From: Elusimicrobiaceae bacterium
GTDB taxonomy: Bacteria; Elusimicrobiota; Elusimicrobia; Elusimicrobiales; Elusimicrobiaceae
DNA length: 64,000 bases
Assembly (NCBI GenBank): GCA_016283355.1
Contig: JAEEMS010000005.1
Span: 1-64,000 of the forward strand
Direction: 5' to 3'
In this document: piece after piece, positions 35,536 through 43,191 of the stretch
Position numbering within the stretch: the first letter of the stretch is position 1
Layout: each line of letters opens with the position of its first letter
Translations under genes and position numbers: made by a program
The notes under the pieces: generated by a model
The model's database searches: none
What the model was told of the DNA's origin: nothing
What the model saw: the letters and a program-made list of their open reading frames with translations, nothing else

Positions 35536-36252
35536 ATGCTTTCCAGGGAAGAAATACTGTTGGACAATTTGAAAGAAGTACAACTTTCCCTGCGAAATGC
35601 CTGCCAGCGGACCGGCAGAAATCCTCAAACGGTTACGTTGTTAGCTGTTACAAAATATGCGTGCGATGCGGATGTGCTAACCCTGCTGAAAACGGGACAA
35701 ATTACCGATATAGCAGAGTCACGGGTGCAACAAGCGTTGGCCCGATGGAAAGATAATCCGGCATTCCGAGACTTTCCCGCAGTGCGTAAGCATTTTATCG
35801 GGCATTTACAAAAGAATAAAGCGGCCAAAGCCGCCCAATTTTTTGATTTTATCGATGCACTGGACGATTTTGAAACCGCCCGAATTTTGGATGATCATGT
35901 GCCTGACGGAAAAATCGTGCGAGCGCTTGTACAAGTAAAACTGACGGACAAACAGACACAATCCGGTTTACCGTTGGAAAAAGCCCGAAAGTTAGTGGCC
36001 CAACTCAAACACGCATCGTTTGCAAAGTTGCGGGTGTGCGGATATATGGCCATCGCTCCGCAAATTAGTCCGGACCGTTTACGGCCGTTGTTCCGAAGCG
36101 TAAACGAGGCATTTGAAAAAGATTTTTCTTCCTCACAAGAGCGTTGGCTTTCGTTAGGCATGAGTGAGGATTTCACTGTAGCGGTGGAAGAAGGATCTAC
36201 ATTACCCAGGATAGGCAGCCGTTTATTTGCCAAGAATTTGGAGGAAGCATGA
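35536..36252 (+). CDS. yggS: YggS/PLPBP-family PLP homeostasis protein
   Basis: 238 aa, single-domain alanine-racemase fold. The PLP lysine is in LLAVTKYA. HFIGHLQKNK, LVQVKLT and the C-terminal LSLGMSEDFTVAVEEGSTLPRIGSRLF are family signatures. The usual phosphate-binding G-S/T pattern is intact. The family buffers free PLP and affects amino-acid pools; no catalysis is known. The ATG at 35536 follows an AAGAGGA site. The stop overlaps the yggU ATG (ATGA). Confidence 0.93.
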   Translation: MLSREEILLDNLKEVQLSLRNACQRTGRNPQTVTLLAVTKYACDADVLTLLKTGQITDIAESRVQQALARWKDNPAFRDFPAVRKHFIGHLQKNKAAKAAQFFDFIDALDDFETARILDDHVPDGKIVRALVQVKLTDKQTQSGLPLEKARKLVAQLKHASFAKLRVCGYMAIAPQISPDRLRPLFRSVNEAFEKDFSSSQERWLSLGMSEDFTVAVEEGSTLPRIGSRLFAKNLEEA

Positions 36253-36515
36253 TTATAAAAGTACGTTTAATCCCCGGCGCACAGCGCAACGAAGTCATCA
36301 GCCGTATCGGTAGTGTGCTGCGTGTAAAAATCCGCAATAAAAAAGTGGATGACGAACCGGCAAACGCCATTATGAAAACTTTCTTGGCAGATTTCTTTAA
36401 CGTGAAAGAAGAAAGTATTATTCTCGTAAAGGGCGCCAAGGGAAAAGAAAAAACCGTAGAAGTACGGGATAAAAGCGAAGAAGAACTTCGTAAAATTATG
36501 GACGCTATTCCGTAA
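36249..36515 (+). CDS. yggU: DUF167/YggU family protein
   Basis: 88 aa, the usual size. VRLIPGAQRNEVI and the later AIMKTFLADFFNVKEESIILVKGAKGKEKTVEV are the DUF167 core. The function is unknown, though it is commonly paired with yggS/yggT. It is coupled to yggS by ATGA and followed by a strong terminator. Confidence 0.9.
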   Translation: MIIKVRLIPGAQRNEVISRIGSVLRVKIRNKKVDDEPANAIMKTFLADFFNVKEESIILVKGAKGKEKTVEVRDKSEEELRKIMDAIP

Positions 36516-36533
36516 ATTTATTCAAACACAAAA

Positions 36534-36570
36534 AAATAATTCCCTCGCCACACAGCGCAGGGAATTATTT
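36534..36570. terminator. bidirectional terminator after yggU
   Basis: AAATAATTCCCT / AGGGAATTATTT, a 12-bp stem with a T-run after it and an A-run before. It serves yggU and the convergent small gene. Confidence 0.85.
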
Positions 36571-36649
36571 TTTTTCTAGTTTACGGGCTGCCCGGCTCCT
36601 TGTAACCGGCTGCGAATGAACATATCCAACTCCGTAATCAATACGGTTA

Positions 36650-36850
36650 TCAGTATTGATCCAAAGCAGCATAGTTCTCCGCAAACTCCATATAGAGATT
36701 CAACCCTTGTTCCAAAGCGGCTACAATAACTGCACCCTTAGCGCCGCTTAAAGCATGCCGTGGGCCAATGGCCGCTGCCAACATCCCCACCAAAAGTACT
36801 AGCACTCCTGCTACTGCCGCACCCTTCGCGGCTCTTTTTTTCCGTTTCAT
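36650..36850 (-). CDS. small single-helix membrane protein, unknown
   Basis: 66 aa from the ATG at 36850, which has a GGAGGG site. A basic start (MKRKKRAAKG) leads into one hydrophobic helix (AAVAGVLVLLVGMLAAAIG) and then a mildly acidic C-terminus (LYMEFAENYAALDQY). It is probably an inner-membrane protein. The 80 nt between the stop and the terminator remain open in another frame (see findings), so a frameshifted longer form is possible. No homologue is recognised. Confidence 0.5.
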   Translation of the reverse strand: MKRKKRAAKGAAVAGVLVLLVGMLAAAIGPRHALSGAKGAVIVAALEQGLNLYMEFAENYAALDQY

Positions 36851-37018
36851 ATTAGACCCTCCTTGCGGTACGAATATCACTTGGAAAAATTCTCACTCCC
36901 CAACTTTTCAGTGGCTCGTGAGCGACACATTGATAGTATAAAGGGATTTTTTAAAAAATCAAGGGTAAAATAAATACACGGATTGTGCCGTTACTCTTTT
37001 TTATCAAGATAAAACAAC

Positions 37019-37046
37019 ACAAGGCCCTTCAAAAGAAGGGCCTTGT
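37019..37046 (-). terminator. terminator of the GH3 gene
   Basis: ACAAGGCCCTTC / GAAGGGCCTTGT, a 12-bp stem with a 4-nt loop downstream of the minus-strand gene. Confidence 0.85.
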
Positions 37047-37061
37047 TGAAAAGGAACAACC

Positions 37062-38801
37062 TTATAAAATAGTAGCGCGCTTTATCTTTTCAAAAGGCAA
37101 AAAGGTGTTTTCGGGCAATGTAATGGGCAAAACACCTTGGGCCGCACGCGACCCTAATAAAATTTCCGCCGCCACAGTTGTTGTATCCGATGTAGGGCCG
37201 TAAAGGGCTACTACGGTTTTTGCTTGCGGATAGGAAGGAATTTCATAAGGATTTAATAAGGATACCAATGCAGCCGGTATCCGGCGCGATTGGGCTTGTT
37301 GAAGCAAAGCCACGGTTTTTTCAAATTGTTCCGGTTGTAAGGAAGACGTTGCCGAGGTTCCCACAATCACGGCCTCTGCCTTGTGCATACAGGAAGATAT
37401 GTTCTTATCCGCATCTGCCGAAGGCGTGCGCGGAGTTTGTACATATTTCACCTTTTTCCCCTGCTGTTTGAGTACATCGACAAAAGCATATACTTGATTT
37501 GAAAAAATACCGTCCGCAAACATGACCACGCATACATTGGAAGCGCTTTTCAAAGAGAGCGGAAAACTTTGCGTATCCCGCACAAGGGTTACCCCTTTTT
37601 CCGCTACCCGGCGGGAAGTGCGGGCAAATTCCGCTTCATCGGAGGTCGCATCGGATGGGTGGGCCAAAAGTTGCTTTAAATCCAACACACGTTGCACACT
37701 TTTGACCAGGGCATCCTTATCCACACGAGGGTGAGTTTGATACAAATCTTCTTCCACCCATGTAGCCGCTTGACCGGGGTATTGCGCAGATGCTTCAAAT
37801 TCGGTCGTTCCCCCCGTAAGGAGCAACACATCGTTCCCCGCGGCAAAGCCATCCAAAACGATATCTCTGATCGGTTTCCCGTTGGTACCGCCCATATCTA
37901 AACCGTCCGTCATCACCAATCCGTTGAAACCGATTTTATCACGCAAAATATTCTGAATAATTTTACGGGAAAAAATAGCGGAATTTTCTGCATCCACCTG
38001 CGGATAAACTACGTGATTGGTCATTACCCCCCATACCCCTTTTTCAATGGCAGGGATAAAGGAGGAAATATGGGTATCCCATAGTTCTTTTTCCGACAGA
38101 TTAGTTATCGGCTGGGAATAGTGGGAATCGGTCGCCGTATCGCCGTGACCGGGATAGTGTTTCACGCAGCCCGGAACTCCGTACGTTTGTAATCCCTCTA
38201 CCGCTGCCGCCGCATACCGACCCACTTGGGAAGCGTTATCGCCAAATGAACGCGTTTGGATAATGGGGTTAGCGGGATTGGAATTCACGTCCGCATCCGG
38301 CCCTAAGGCCATATTTCCCCCCACACGTTTAATTTCGGCGGCCTGTTGGGCATACATTTGGCTGATAAGCAACGGATCCTGCGTAGCGGCCAACAACATA
38401 TTTGACGGCATCTGTTTAAGCCCCATGAACATGGGAGAAGTGACCGTTCCCCCTTCGTAATCAAATCCAAGCAAAAGCGGAATTTGGCGGGGATTTTTGG
38501 AAGCCCACGTATTTAAATCACGAATAGTTTGTATCAGTTTTTTACGCTGTTTGGCCAAAAATTTGTCTTGGTTTTTACGCGTAATGACCGGATGCACCGT
38601 TAGTCCTTCGCTCGCTTTAACAAAAAAACCTGTAATTTCTCCTTTTTCAAGCGGTTCTTTAAAAACATGATGATGACCAATTACTACACGCGGCATAATC
38701 GTCTGGCCAACAAGCTCCCGGGTGGAAAGTTCGTTGGCGGCAGGTAACGCAAACGCGTAAACGCTTGCCAGCAACACAGTCAAAATAAGATATTTTTTCA
38801 T
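37062..38801 (-). CDS. secreted glycoside hydrolase family 3, beta-N-acetylhexosaminidase-like (NagZ type)
   Basis: 579 aa with a signal peptide (YLILTVLLASVYA). The GH3 TIM barrel has LLGFDYEGG near residue 115, the NagZ-specific acid/base loop KHYPGHGDTATDSH (~residues 207-220) and the nucleophile in VMTDGLDMGG. A GH3 C-terminal alpha/beta domain follows, unlike single-domain E. coli NagZ. It should remove beta-GlcNAc from muropeptides or other glycans in the periplasm. A TATAAT hexamer ends 6 nt before the ATG, so the start is probably leaderless. Confidence 0.87.
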   Translation of the reverse strand: MKKYLILTVLLASVYAFALPAANELSTRELVGQTIMPRVVIGHHHVFKEPLEKGEITGFFVKASEGLTVHPVITRKNQDKFLAKQRKKLIQTIRDLNTWASKNPRQIPLLLGFDYEGGTVTSPMFMGLKQMPSNMLLAATQDPLLISQMYAQQAAEIKRVGGNMALGPDADVNSNPANPIIQTRSFGDNASQVGRYAAAAVEGLQTYGVPGCVKHYPGHGDTATDSHYSQPITNLSEKELWDTHISSFIPAIEKGVWGVMTNHVVYPQVDAENSAIFSRKIIQNILRDKIGFNGLVMTDGLDMGGTNGKPIRDIVLDGFAAGNDVLLLTGGTTEFEASAQYPGQAATWVEEDLYQTHPRVDKDALVKSVQRVLDLKQLLAHPSDATSDEAEFARTSRRVAEKGVTLVRDTQSFPLSLKSASNVCVVMFADGIFSNQVYAFVDVLKQQGKKVKYVQTPRTPSADADKNISSCMHKAEAVIVGTSATSSLQPEQFEKTVALLQQAQSRRIPAALVSLLNPYEIPSYPQAKTVVALYGPTSDTTTVAAEILLGSRAAQGVLPITLPENTFLPFEKIKRATIL

Positions 38802-38807
38802 ATTCTT

Positions 38808-38816
38808 ATTATATCA
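38808..38816 (-). promoter_or_regulatory. leaderless extended -10 of the GH3 gene
   Basis: Minus strand TGA-TATAAT (hexamer 38808-38813), 6 nt before the ATG at 38801. Confidence 0.7.
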
Positions 38817-38847
38817 AAACGGATATCTTTTGCAGAAAATTTCCATA

Positions 38848-38877
38848 AATATCCCCGGGAATAAGCCCGGGGATATT
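38848..38877 (-). terminator. terminator of the DUF374 acyltransferase gene
   Basis: AATATCCCCGGG / CCCGGGGATATT, a 12-bp stem with a 6-nt loop. Confidence 0.85.
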
Positions 38878-38894
38878 GGCAAATACAGAAATTT

Positions 38895-39575
38895 TTATCC
38901 TTGGACGGTATCAAAATGCTTTTTATTGATGTACAGTTCACTTTGGTCGCTGGCCCAATTGAGCTGTTCTTGTAATTCTTTGGCGGCACGGTCAAAATCT
39001 TCCTCCGATTTGACCCATATTGTTTTTCCGTAGGTAAAGGCCACTTTTCCAAAGGGAAGAGGAACGCGCATTTTATCCCAAGATCCCACTTTAATTTTGT
39101 GGGAAAGCGCACAACCAACCGGCAAAATCGGAAAACCTGTTTTCTTGGCTAAAAACAAAATCCCCGGTTGAACGGTATAAATAGGACCGCGCGGCCCATC
39201 CGGAGTGAGCAACGGACGGTATCCCTCACGCGTGGCTTGCAACAGTTTAATCAATGCTTTGGCTCCGCCGCGAGTGGAAGAACCGCGCACCGCAAGCATG
39301 CCGAACTTCGGCAAACAACGGGCAATGTATTCTCCATCGGAAGATTGGCTGATAAGCGCCGCCACTTTTTGTTTACGGTAGGGATATAATAGGAAGAGCT
39401 GTTGGTTGTGCCAAATTGCATAGATAAAGCCATCGGATCCTTCTTCAAGTGCTTTGGCTTCATCGGTTTTAAACCAGTAAACACGGGTAGTCCACCCCAA
39501 AAAAAGAGTGTACCAATACGCCAACGTGGACCCGATAACATGTTTAAAACCAAATTTAGCAGGTTGTTTTGCCAT
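38895..39575 (-). CDS. lysophospholipid acyltransferase family protein (DUF374)
   Basis: 226 aa from the ATG at 39575, which overlaps the upstream stop (TAATG). Family marks are AIWHNQQLFLLYPY (the H-x-x-x-x-D/Q acyltransferase-like block), ISQSSDGEYIAR, the RGSSTRGGAKAL loop and LTPDGPRGP. DUF374 proteins are LPLAT-type acyltransferases in lipid A or glycolipid assembly, often near kdtA. An N-terminal hydrophobic stretch suggests membrane attachment. It is the second gene of a two-gene operon. Confidence 0.85.
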   Translation of the reverse strand: MAKQPAKFGFKHVIGSTLAYWYTLFLGWTTRVYWFKTDEAKALEEGSDGFIYAIWHNQQLFLLYPYRKQKVAALISQSSDGEYIARCLPKFGMLAVRGSSTRGGAKALIKLLQATREGYRPLLTPDGPRGPIYTVQPGILFLAKKTGFPILPVGCALSHKIKVGSWDKMRVPLPFGKVAFTYGKTIWVKSEEDFDRAAKELQEQLNWASDQSELYINKKHFDTVQG

Positions 39576-40213
39576 TATTTTTTCCCTTTGCGTTTTGCTT
39601 TTTGCCACGGCACCAAAAATACAGTCGTAAAACGGGGTGCTAAAATGCCCTGTTGTGTTAAAGTGACATCTATTTTGTCCGCATGAATTTTTTCCAAAAT
39701 GAGCGGAAGTGATTTGTCGGCCAGTGTCTTATCCAGCAGCACCGCTTCGCGCAACATTTTGGGAGCCCCCGCCGTAGAAAAAGAAGGCAAATAGACAAAT
39801 TGTAAATCTAGTGCTTCACATTCCTCTTTTTGAGCTTGCTCTTTGACCAAATCTGTTACAAAGAGGATGGCTGTTTTTAAAAACTCCAACATTACCGTCA
39901 TTGCCGCAATCTTTTTATCTTCATTCGGCAAGCTTTCCAAAAAAGGTTCCAACTGATCCCCCAGCGTTACCGCACAAGCGGAAAACATTTCTTTGTGTAA
40001 TACGCTTTGATCGTCCAGTTCCCAATGGGCATCTTGGTTAAATTCATATACTACCCCGGGATCCAAACGCTTGAAAATATCAGTAATAAATGCACTTACT
40101 TCCGGCTGGCTTTGAAATCCGGCCCGACGCAAGAGAGGCAGTTCGCGCATGAGGCGGTTTAAAATTTCGCGTGAACGGGAGGTAATTTTAAAACGTTTGA
40201 TTTTACGCATCAT
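39575..40213 (-). CDS. conserved-looking cytoplasmic protein, unknown function
   Basis: 212 aa, no signal or membrane segment. It begins with a strongly basic stretch (RKIKRFKITSRSREILNRL) and has three helical blocks, then a C-terminal TLTQQGILAPRFTTVFLVP. No known family. The start may be the ATG at 40213 or 40210; no convincing ribosome site is seen. It is translationally coupled to the DUF374 acyltransferase, so an envelope-lipid role is a guess from context. Confidence 0.6.
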   Translation of the reverse strand: MMRKIKRFKITSRSREILNRLMRELPLLRRAGFQSQPEVSAFITDIFKRLDPGVVYEFNQDAHWELDDQSVLHKEMFSACAVTLGDQLEPFLESLPNEDKKIAAMTVMLEFLKTAILFVTDLVKEQAQKEECEALDLQFVYLPSFSTAGAPKMLREAVLLDKTLADKSLPLILEKIHADKIDVTLTQQGILAPRFTTVFLVPWQKAKRKGKK

Positions 40214-40287
40214 TTTGTAAAAATTCCTACATTCATTTCAATGTTCTTATTAACGAACAAAAACACTCAAATCAATTTAGAGAAAAT

Positions 40288-40320
40288 TGCAAGGAGATGG
40301 AAGGGTTCCATCTCCTTGCA
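40288..40320 (-). terminator. terminator of the yajC-secDF operon
   Basis: A perfect 14-bp stem (TGCAAGGAGATGGA and complement) with a 5-nt loop, followed on the minus strand by ATTTTCTC. Confidence 0.85.
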
Positions 40321-40327
40321 TAAGAAA

Positions 40328-41335
40328 CTAGCGATGGTTTCTGCGTTGGCGTTTGCGTACAACGGGCCGTTGGTTGTTTCTTTCATTTCCAACGGAGGTT
40401 GCCGTTTCCGCCTGTTTGCGGGCTGCCGGTTTTGAAGCGGTATTGCCGCCGTCATGATATTCGCCATGGCTCCAGGTATATACCAACGGAGTGGTCAGTG
40501 CGATGGTGCTGTACACGCCGGATACACAACCGATAAGCATAGCAAACGCAAAGGAATTGATTACTTCCCCACCGAAGAAATACAACACGAACAAAGCAAA
40601 CAATACTGTGAGCGTGGTGATGATTGTTCGGGATAACGTTTCGTTAATGGAGAGGTTGATGAGTTCTCCAAAAGAAATTTTGGGATGTAACCGTACGTTT
40701 TCACGCATACGGTCGAAAATAACAATCGTGTCGTTAATAGAGAACCCGGCTACCGTCAGGAACGCCGCTACGACTACGAGGTCAATTTCGCGTTGCGTAA
40801 TGGAAAACGCTACCGCCATTAAGAACAAATCGTGGAAAAGGGCCACAACACCCGACAACCCCCACAAAATGTTATTGAAGCGGAACGCTACGTAGATAAT
40901 GATGAACACCATGGACAGCAAGATAGACCACAAGGCACGTTCTGTCATGTTGGCACCGACAGCCGGCCCTACGGAGTTGGTTTGCAGTACCGTATAAGGT
41001 ACATTCAAGGTGTTTAAGGCATTTTCAATGCGTTGTTGCACTACGCCCACTTCTTCCGAAGTGCTTTTTTCACTGATAGCAAACGAATTATCACCAAACG
41101 ATTGTAATTCGGAATTTGCACCCGTGACGGTAAGTGCGTTACGAACTTGCCCCATATCTACCGGTTGTTCAAATTTTACCTGCACCATGGTGCCGCCGGT
41201 AAAATCAATACCCATGTTAAACCCTCTGGTAAAGAAACAAATGATTCCCACTACCAGCAACAAGGCAAACAATGTATAGTAAACTTTACGGTATTTTAGG
41301 AAATCAATATTGGTTTTAGGCAATAATCTCATCAT
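40328..41335 (-). CDS. secF: protein translocase subunit SecF
   Basis: 335 aa. It has the SecF pattern: one N-terminal helix, FTGGTMVQVKF, a periplasmic domain, then five helices with GFSINDTIVIFDRMREN and the SINETLSRTIITT motif. It works with SecD to use the proton gradient for late steps of Sec export. The C-terminal ~50 residues form an unusual polar and finally Arg-rich tail (KRQRRNHR). The stop of secD overlaps the start; an AAGGAG site 8 nt upstream picks the first of two adjacent ATGs. Confidence 0.95.
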   Translation of the reverse strand: MMRLLPKTNIDFLKYRKVYYTLFALLLVVGIICFFTRGFNMGIDFTGGTMVQVKFEQPVDMGQVRNALTVTGANSELQSFGDNSFAISEKSTSEEVGVVQQRIENALNTLNVPYTVLQTNSVGPAVGANMTERALWSILLSMVFIIIYVAFRFNNILWGLSGVVALFHDLFLMAVAFSITQREIDLVVVAAFLTVAGFSINDTIVIFDRMRENVRLHPKISFGELINLSINETLSRTIITTLTVLFALFVLYFFGGEVINSFAFAMLIGCVSGVYSTIALTTPLVYTWSHGEYHDGGNTASKPAARKQAETATSVGNERNNQRPVVRKRQRRNHR

Positions 41336-42747
41336 AAGCTGATCTCCTTGGTGTTAGAGGTTAAAATTAACTCGTAGATGGCACGTGTGACAAATACGGC
41401 CGTGAACAAGCTGACCCCCAGACCGATAATAAGCGTAACAGCAAACCCTTTGACGGGCCCTGTACCGAATTGTAACAAACAGGCCCCCACAATCATTGTG
41501 GTAATGTTAGAGTCAAAAATAGCGCTCCACGCTTTATCATACCCTAAGTTAATAATCTCGTAGACAGGTTTGCCCAAGAGTTTTTCTTCGCGCATACGTT
41601 CAATAATCAGAACGTTGGCGTCGATTGCCATGGCCAAGGATAAGATCATACCTGCGATACCCGGCAACGTCAACGTAGCGGAGAAGTAGCTCATAATCGC
41701 TACGGTGAACACAAAGTTAAGTACCAGTGCCACATCTGCAATTACGCCGGCCGCTTTGTAATAGATGGCCATGAATAACAAGATAAGCACCAAGGCAATG
41801 GCCGAGGCGGAAAGACCCGATTTAATCGAATCTTCACCCAACGTCGGGCCGATTGTTTTCTTTTCGATTACGCGCACAGGTGCAGGCAACGCACCGGCTT
41901 TGAGTACAATCGCCAACGAGCGGGCTTCTTCCGGTGTGAAGCTGCCGGAAATGCGACCTTGTTGCGTAATACGAGAATTAACAACCGGTGCGGATTGAAT
42001 GGTATTGTCCAGGACAATGGCTAAGTTTTTACCAATGTTGGCCCCGGTCAATTGACCGAATTTTTTACCGCCTTCCGGTTTGAAGGTAAAAGAAACTTCC
42101 GGGAATCCGTTTTCGCCCATCATTACAACACGCGCCGTATCCAGGTCTGCCCCGGTTACGGTAGCTTCGGCGGTTACTAAGGAGTATCCTCCGTCTTTGG
42201 TGCGTAAAATTTGGTAGCCGGCCGGAACGAGCTTTGCAATGGAAGGAAGTAAATTTCCTTCATCATCGAAAGGTTTTTCACTGGCTTCTAACGCTTCAAT
42301 GGCCGCTTGAGCTTGTGTAGTATCGTTTTTCACGATACGGAATTCGAGCATAGCCGTTTTGCCAATCAGCTCTTCTGCGCGTTGCGGGTTGGAAACACCG
42401 GGCAACTGCACCATAATCCACTTATCCCCTTGGCGGGTGATTTGTGTTTCGGCCAAACCGTATTGGTCAATACGGTTGCGGATAATTTCTACCGCACGTT
42501 GCATGGCTTCGTTCAAAGGTTCGCTGGTGTTAAGTTTGGAAACATCCAACTCCAAAAGTAAGCTGGAACCTCCGCGCAGATCCAAACCTAAGTTAAGCAT
42601 GCGTTTGGGGCGTTCACCGAGCGTATCAAGTTGTTCACGTTCGGCTAGCGGCTTGGAATACCATCTGTAGTTAGGGTAAATCAAGTACAAAGACCCCAAC
42701 AAAATGGCGATAATCAGCCCCCATTTTACGGCTAATTTATTTGACAT
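41332..42747 (-). CDS. secD: protein translocase subunit SecD
   Basis: 471 aa. It has the N-terminal helix, LGLDLRGGSSLLLE, the P1 periplasmic domain (VQLPGVSNPQRAEELIGKTA) and the C-terminal six-helix region with AMAIDANVLIIERMREE. It is shorter than E. coli SecD (615 aa) but the normal size for many phyla. It starts directly after the yajC stop and overlaps secF, so yajC-secD-secF form one operon. Confidence 0.96.
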   Translation of the reverse strand: MSNKLAVKWGLIIAILLGSLYLIYPNYRWYSKPLAEREQLDTLGERPKRMLNLGLDLRGGSSLLLELDVSKLNTSEPLNEAMQRAVEIIRNRIDQYGLAETQITRQGDKWIMVQLPGVSNPQRAEELIGKTAMLEFRIVKNDTTQAQAAIEALEASEKPFDDEGNLLPSIAKLVPAGYQILRTKDGGYSLVTAEATVTGADLDTARVVMMGENGFPEVSFTFKPEGGKKFGQLTGANIGKNLAIVLDNTIQSAPVVNSRITQQGRISGSFTPEEARSLAIVLKAGALPAPVRVIEKKTIGPTLGEDSIKSGLSASAIALVLILLFMAIYYKAAGVIADVALVLNFVFTVAIMSYFSATLTLPGIAGMILSLAMAIDANVLIIERMREEKLLGKPVYEIINLGYDKAWSAIFDSNITTMIVGACLLQFGTGPVKGFAVTLIIGLGVSLFTAVFVTRAIYELILTSNTKEISL

Positions 42748-43059
42748 TTACTTTGCGCCTCCTTCATTTTGCGCTGTTAATTTTTCAGATCCAAAACCAA
42801 CAATCGCAGTTTTCAAAACGGTTAATTTCATATTTTCGGCTACTTTTACTTCGATGGCATTGTCTTTAAACCCAGCCACAGTGCCGACAATCCCGCTAGC
42901 CAAAACAACGCTGTCGCCTTTTTGCAATGCGTTGACTTTGGTCATGCGTTCTTGCTCTTGTTTTTTCTGACTGCGTGCAGGCAGCCAAATCATCACAATC
43001 ATAAAAGCCAGGAATATCCACCAAATAAAGGAAATCCCGCCTTGTGCAGCAGTTTGCAT
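42748..43059 (-). CDS. yajC: preprotein translocase accessory subunit YajC
   Basis: 103 aa. One N-terminal helix (FIWWIFLAFMIVMIWLPA), then RSQKKQEQERMTKVNALQKG and VVLASGIVGTVAGF, the YajC core. It joins SecDF at the membrane. The ATG at 43059 is preferred to 43065 because AGGAG is 6-7 nt away. A TGT-TATAAT promoter lies ~35 nt upstream. Confidence 0.95.
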   Translation of the reverse strand: MQTAAQGGISFIWWIFLAFMIVMIWLPARSQKKQEQERMTKVNALQKGDSVVLASGIVGTVAGFKDNAIEVKVAENMKLTVLKTAIVGFGSEKLTAQNEGGAK

Positions 43060-43093
43060 AAGCATCTCCTATTACGAAAATTGAATACACATT

Positions 43094-43102
43094 ATTATAA
43101 CA
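43094..43102 (-). promoter_or_regulatory. extended -10 promoter of the yajC-secDF operon
   Basis: Minus strand TGT-TATAAT (hexamer 43094-43099). Confidence 0.65.
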
Positions 43103-43191
43103 TATTTAAGACGGTTCGGTTTGTCGGTATTTGAGGGTTGTTTTGGATGGTGTGAGGAAAGTTCACACTGTCAAACAAACGGATTGTTTTT

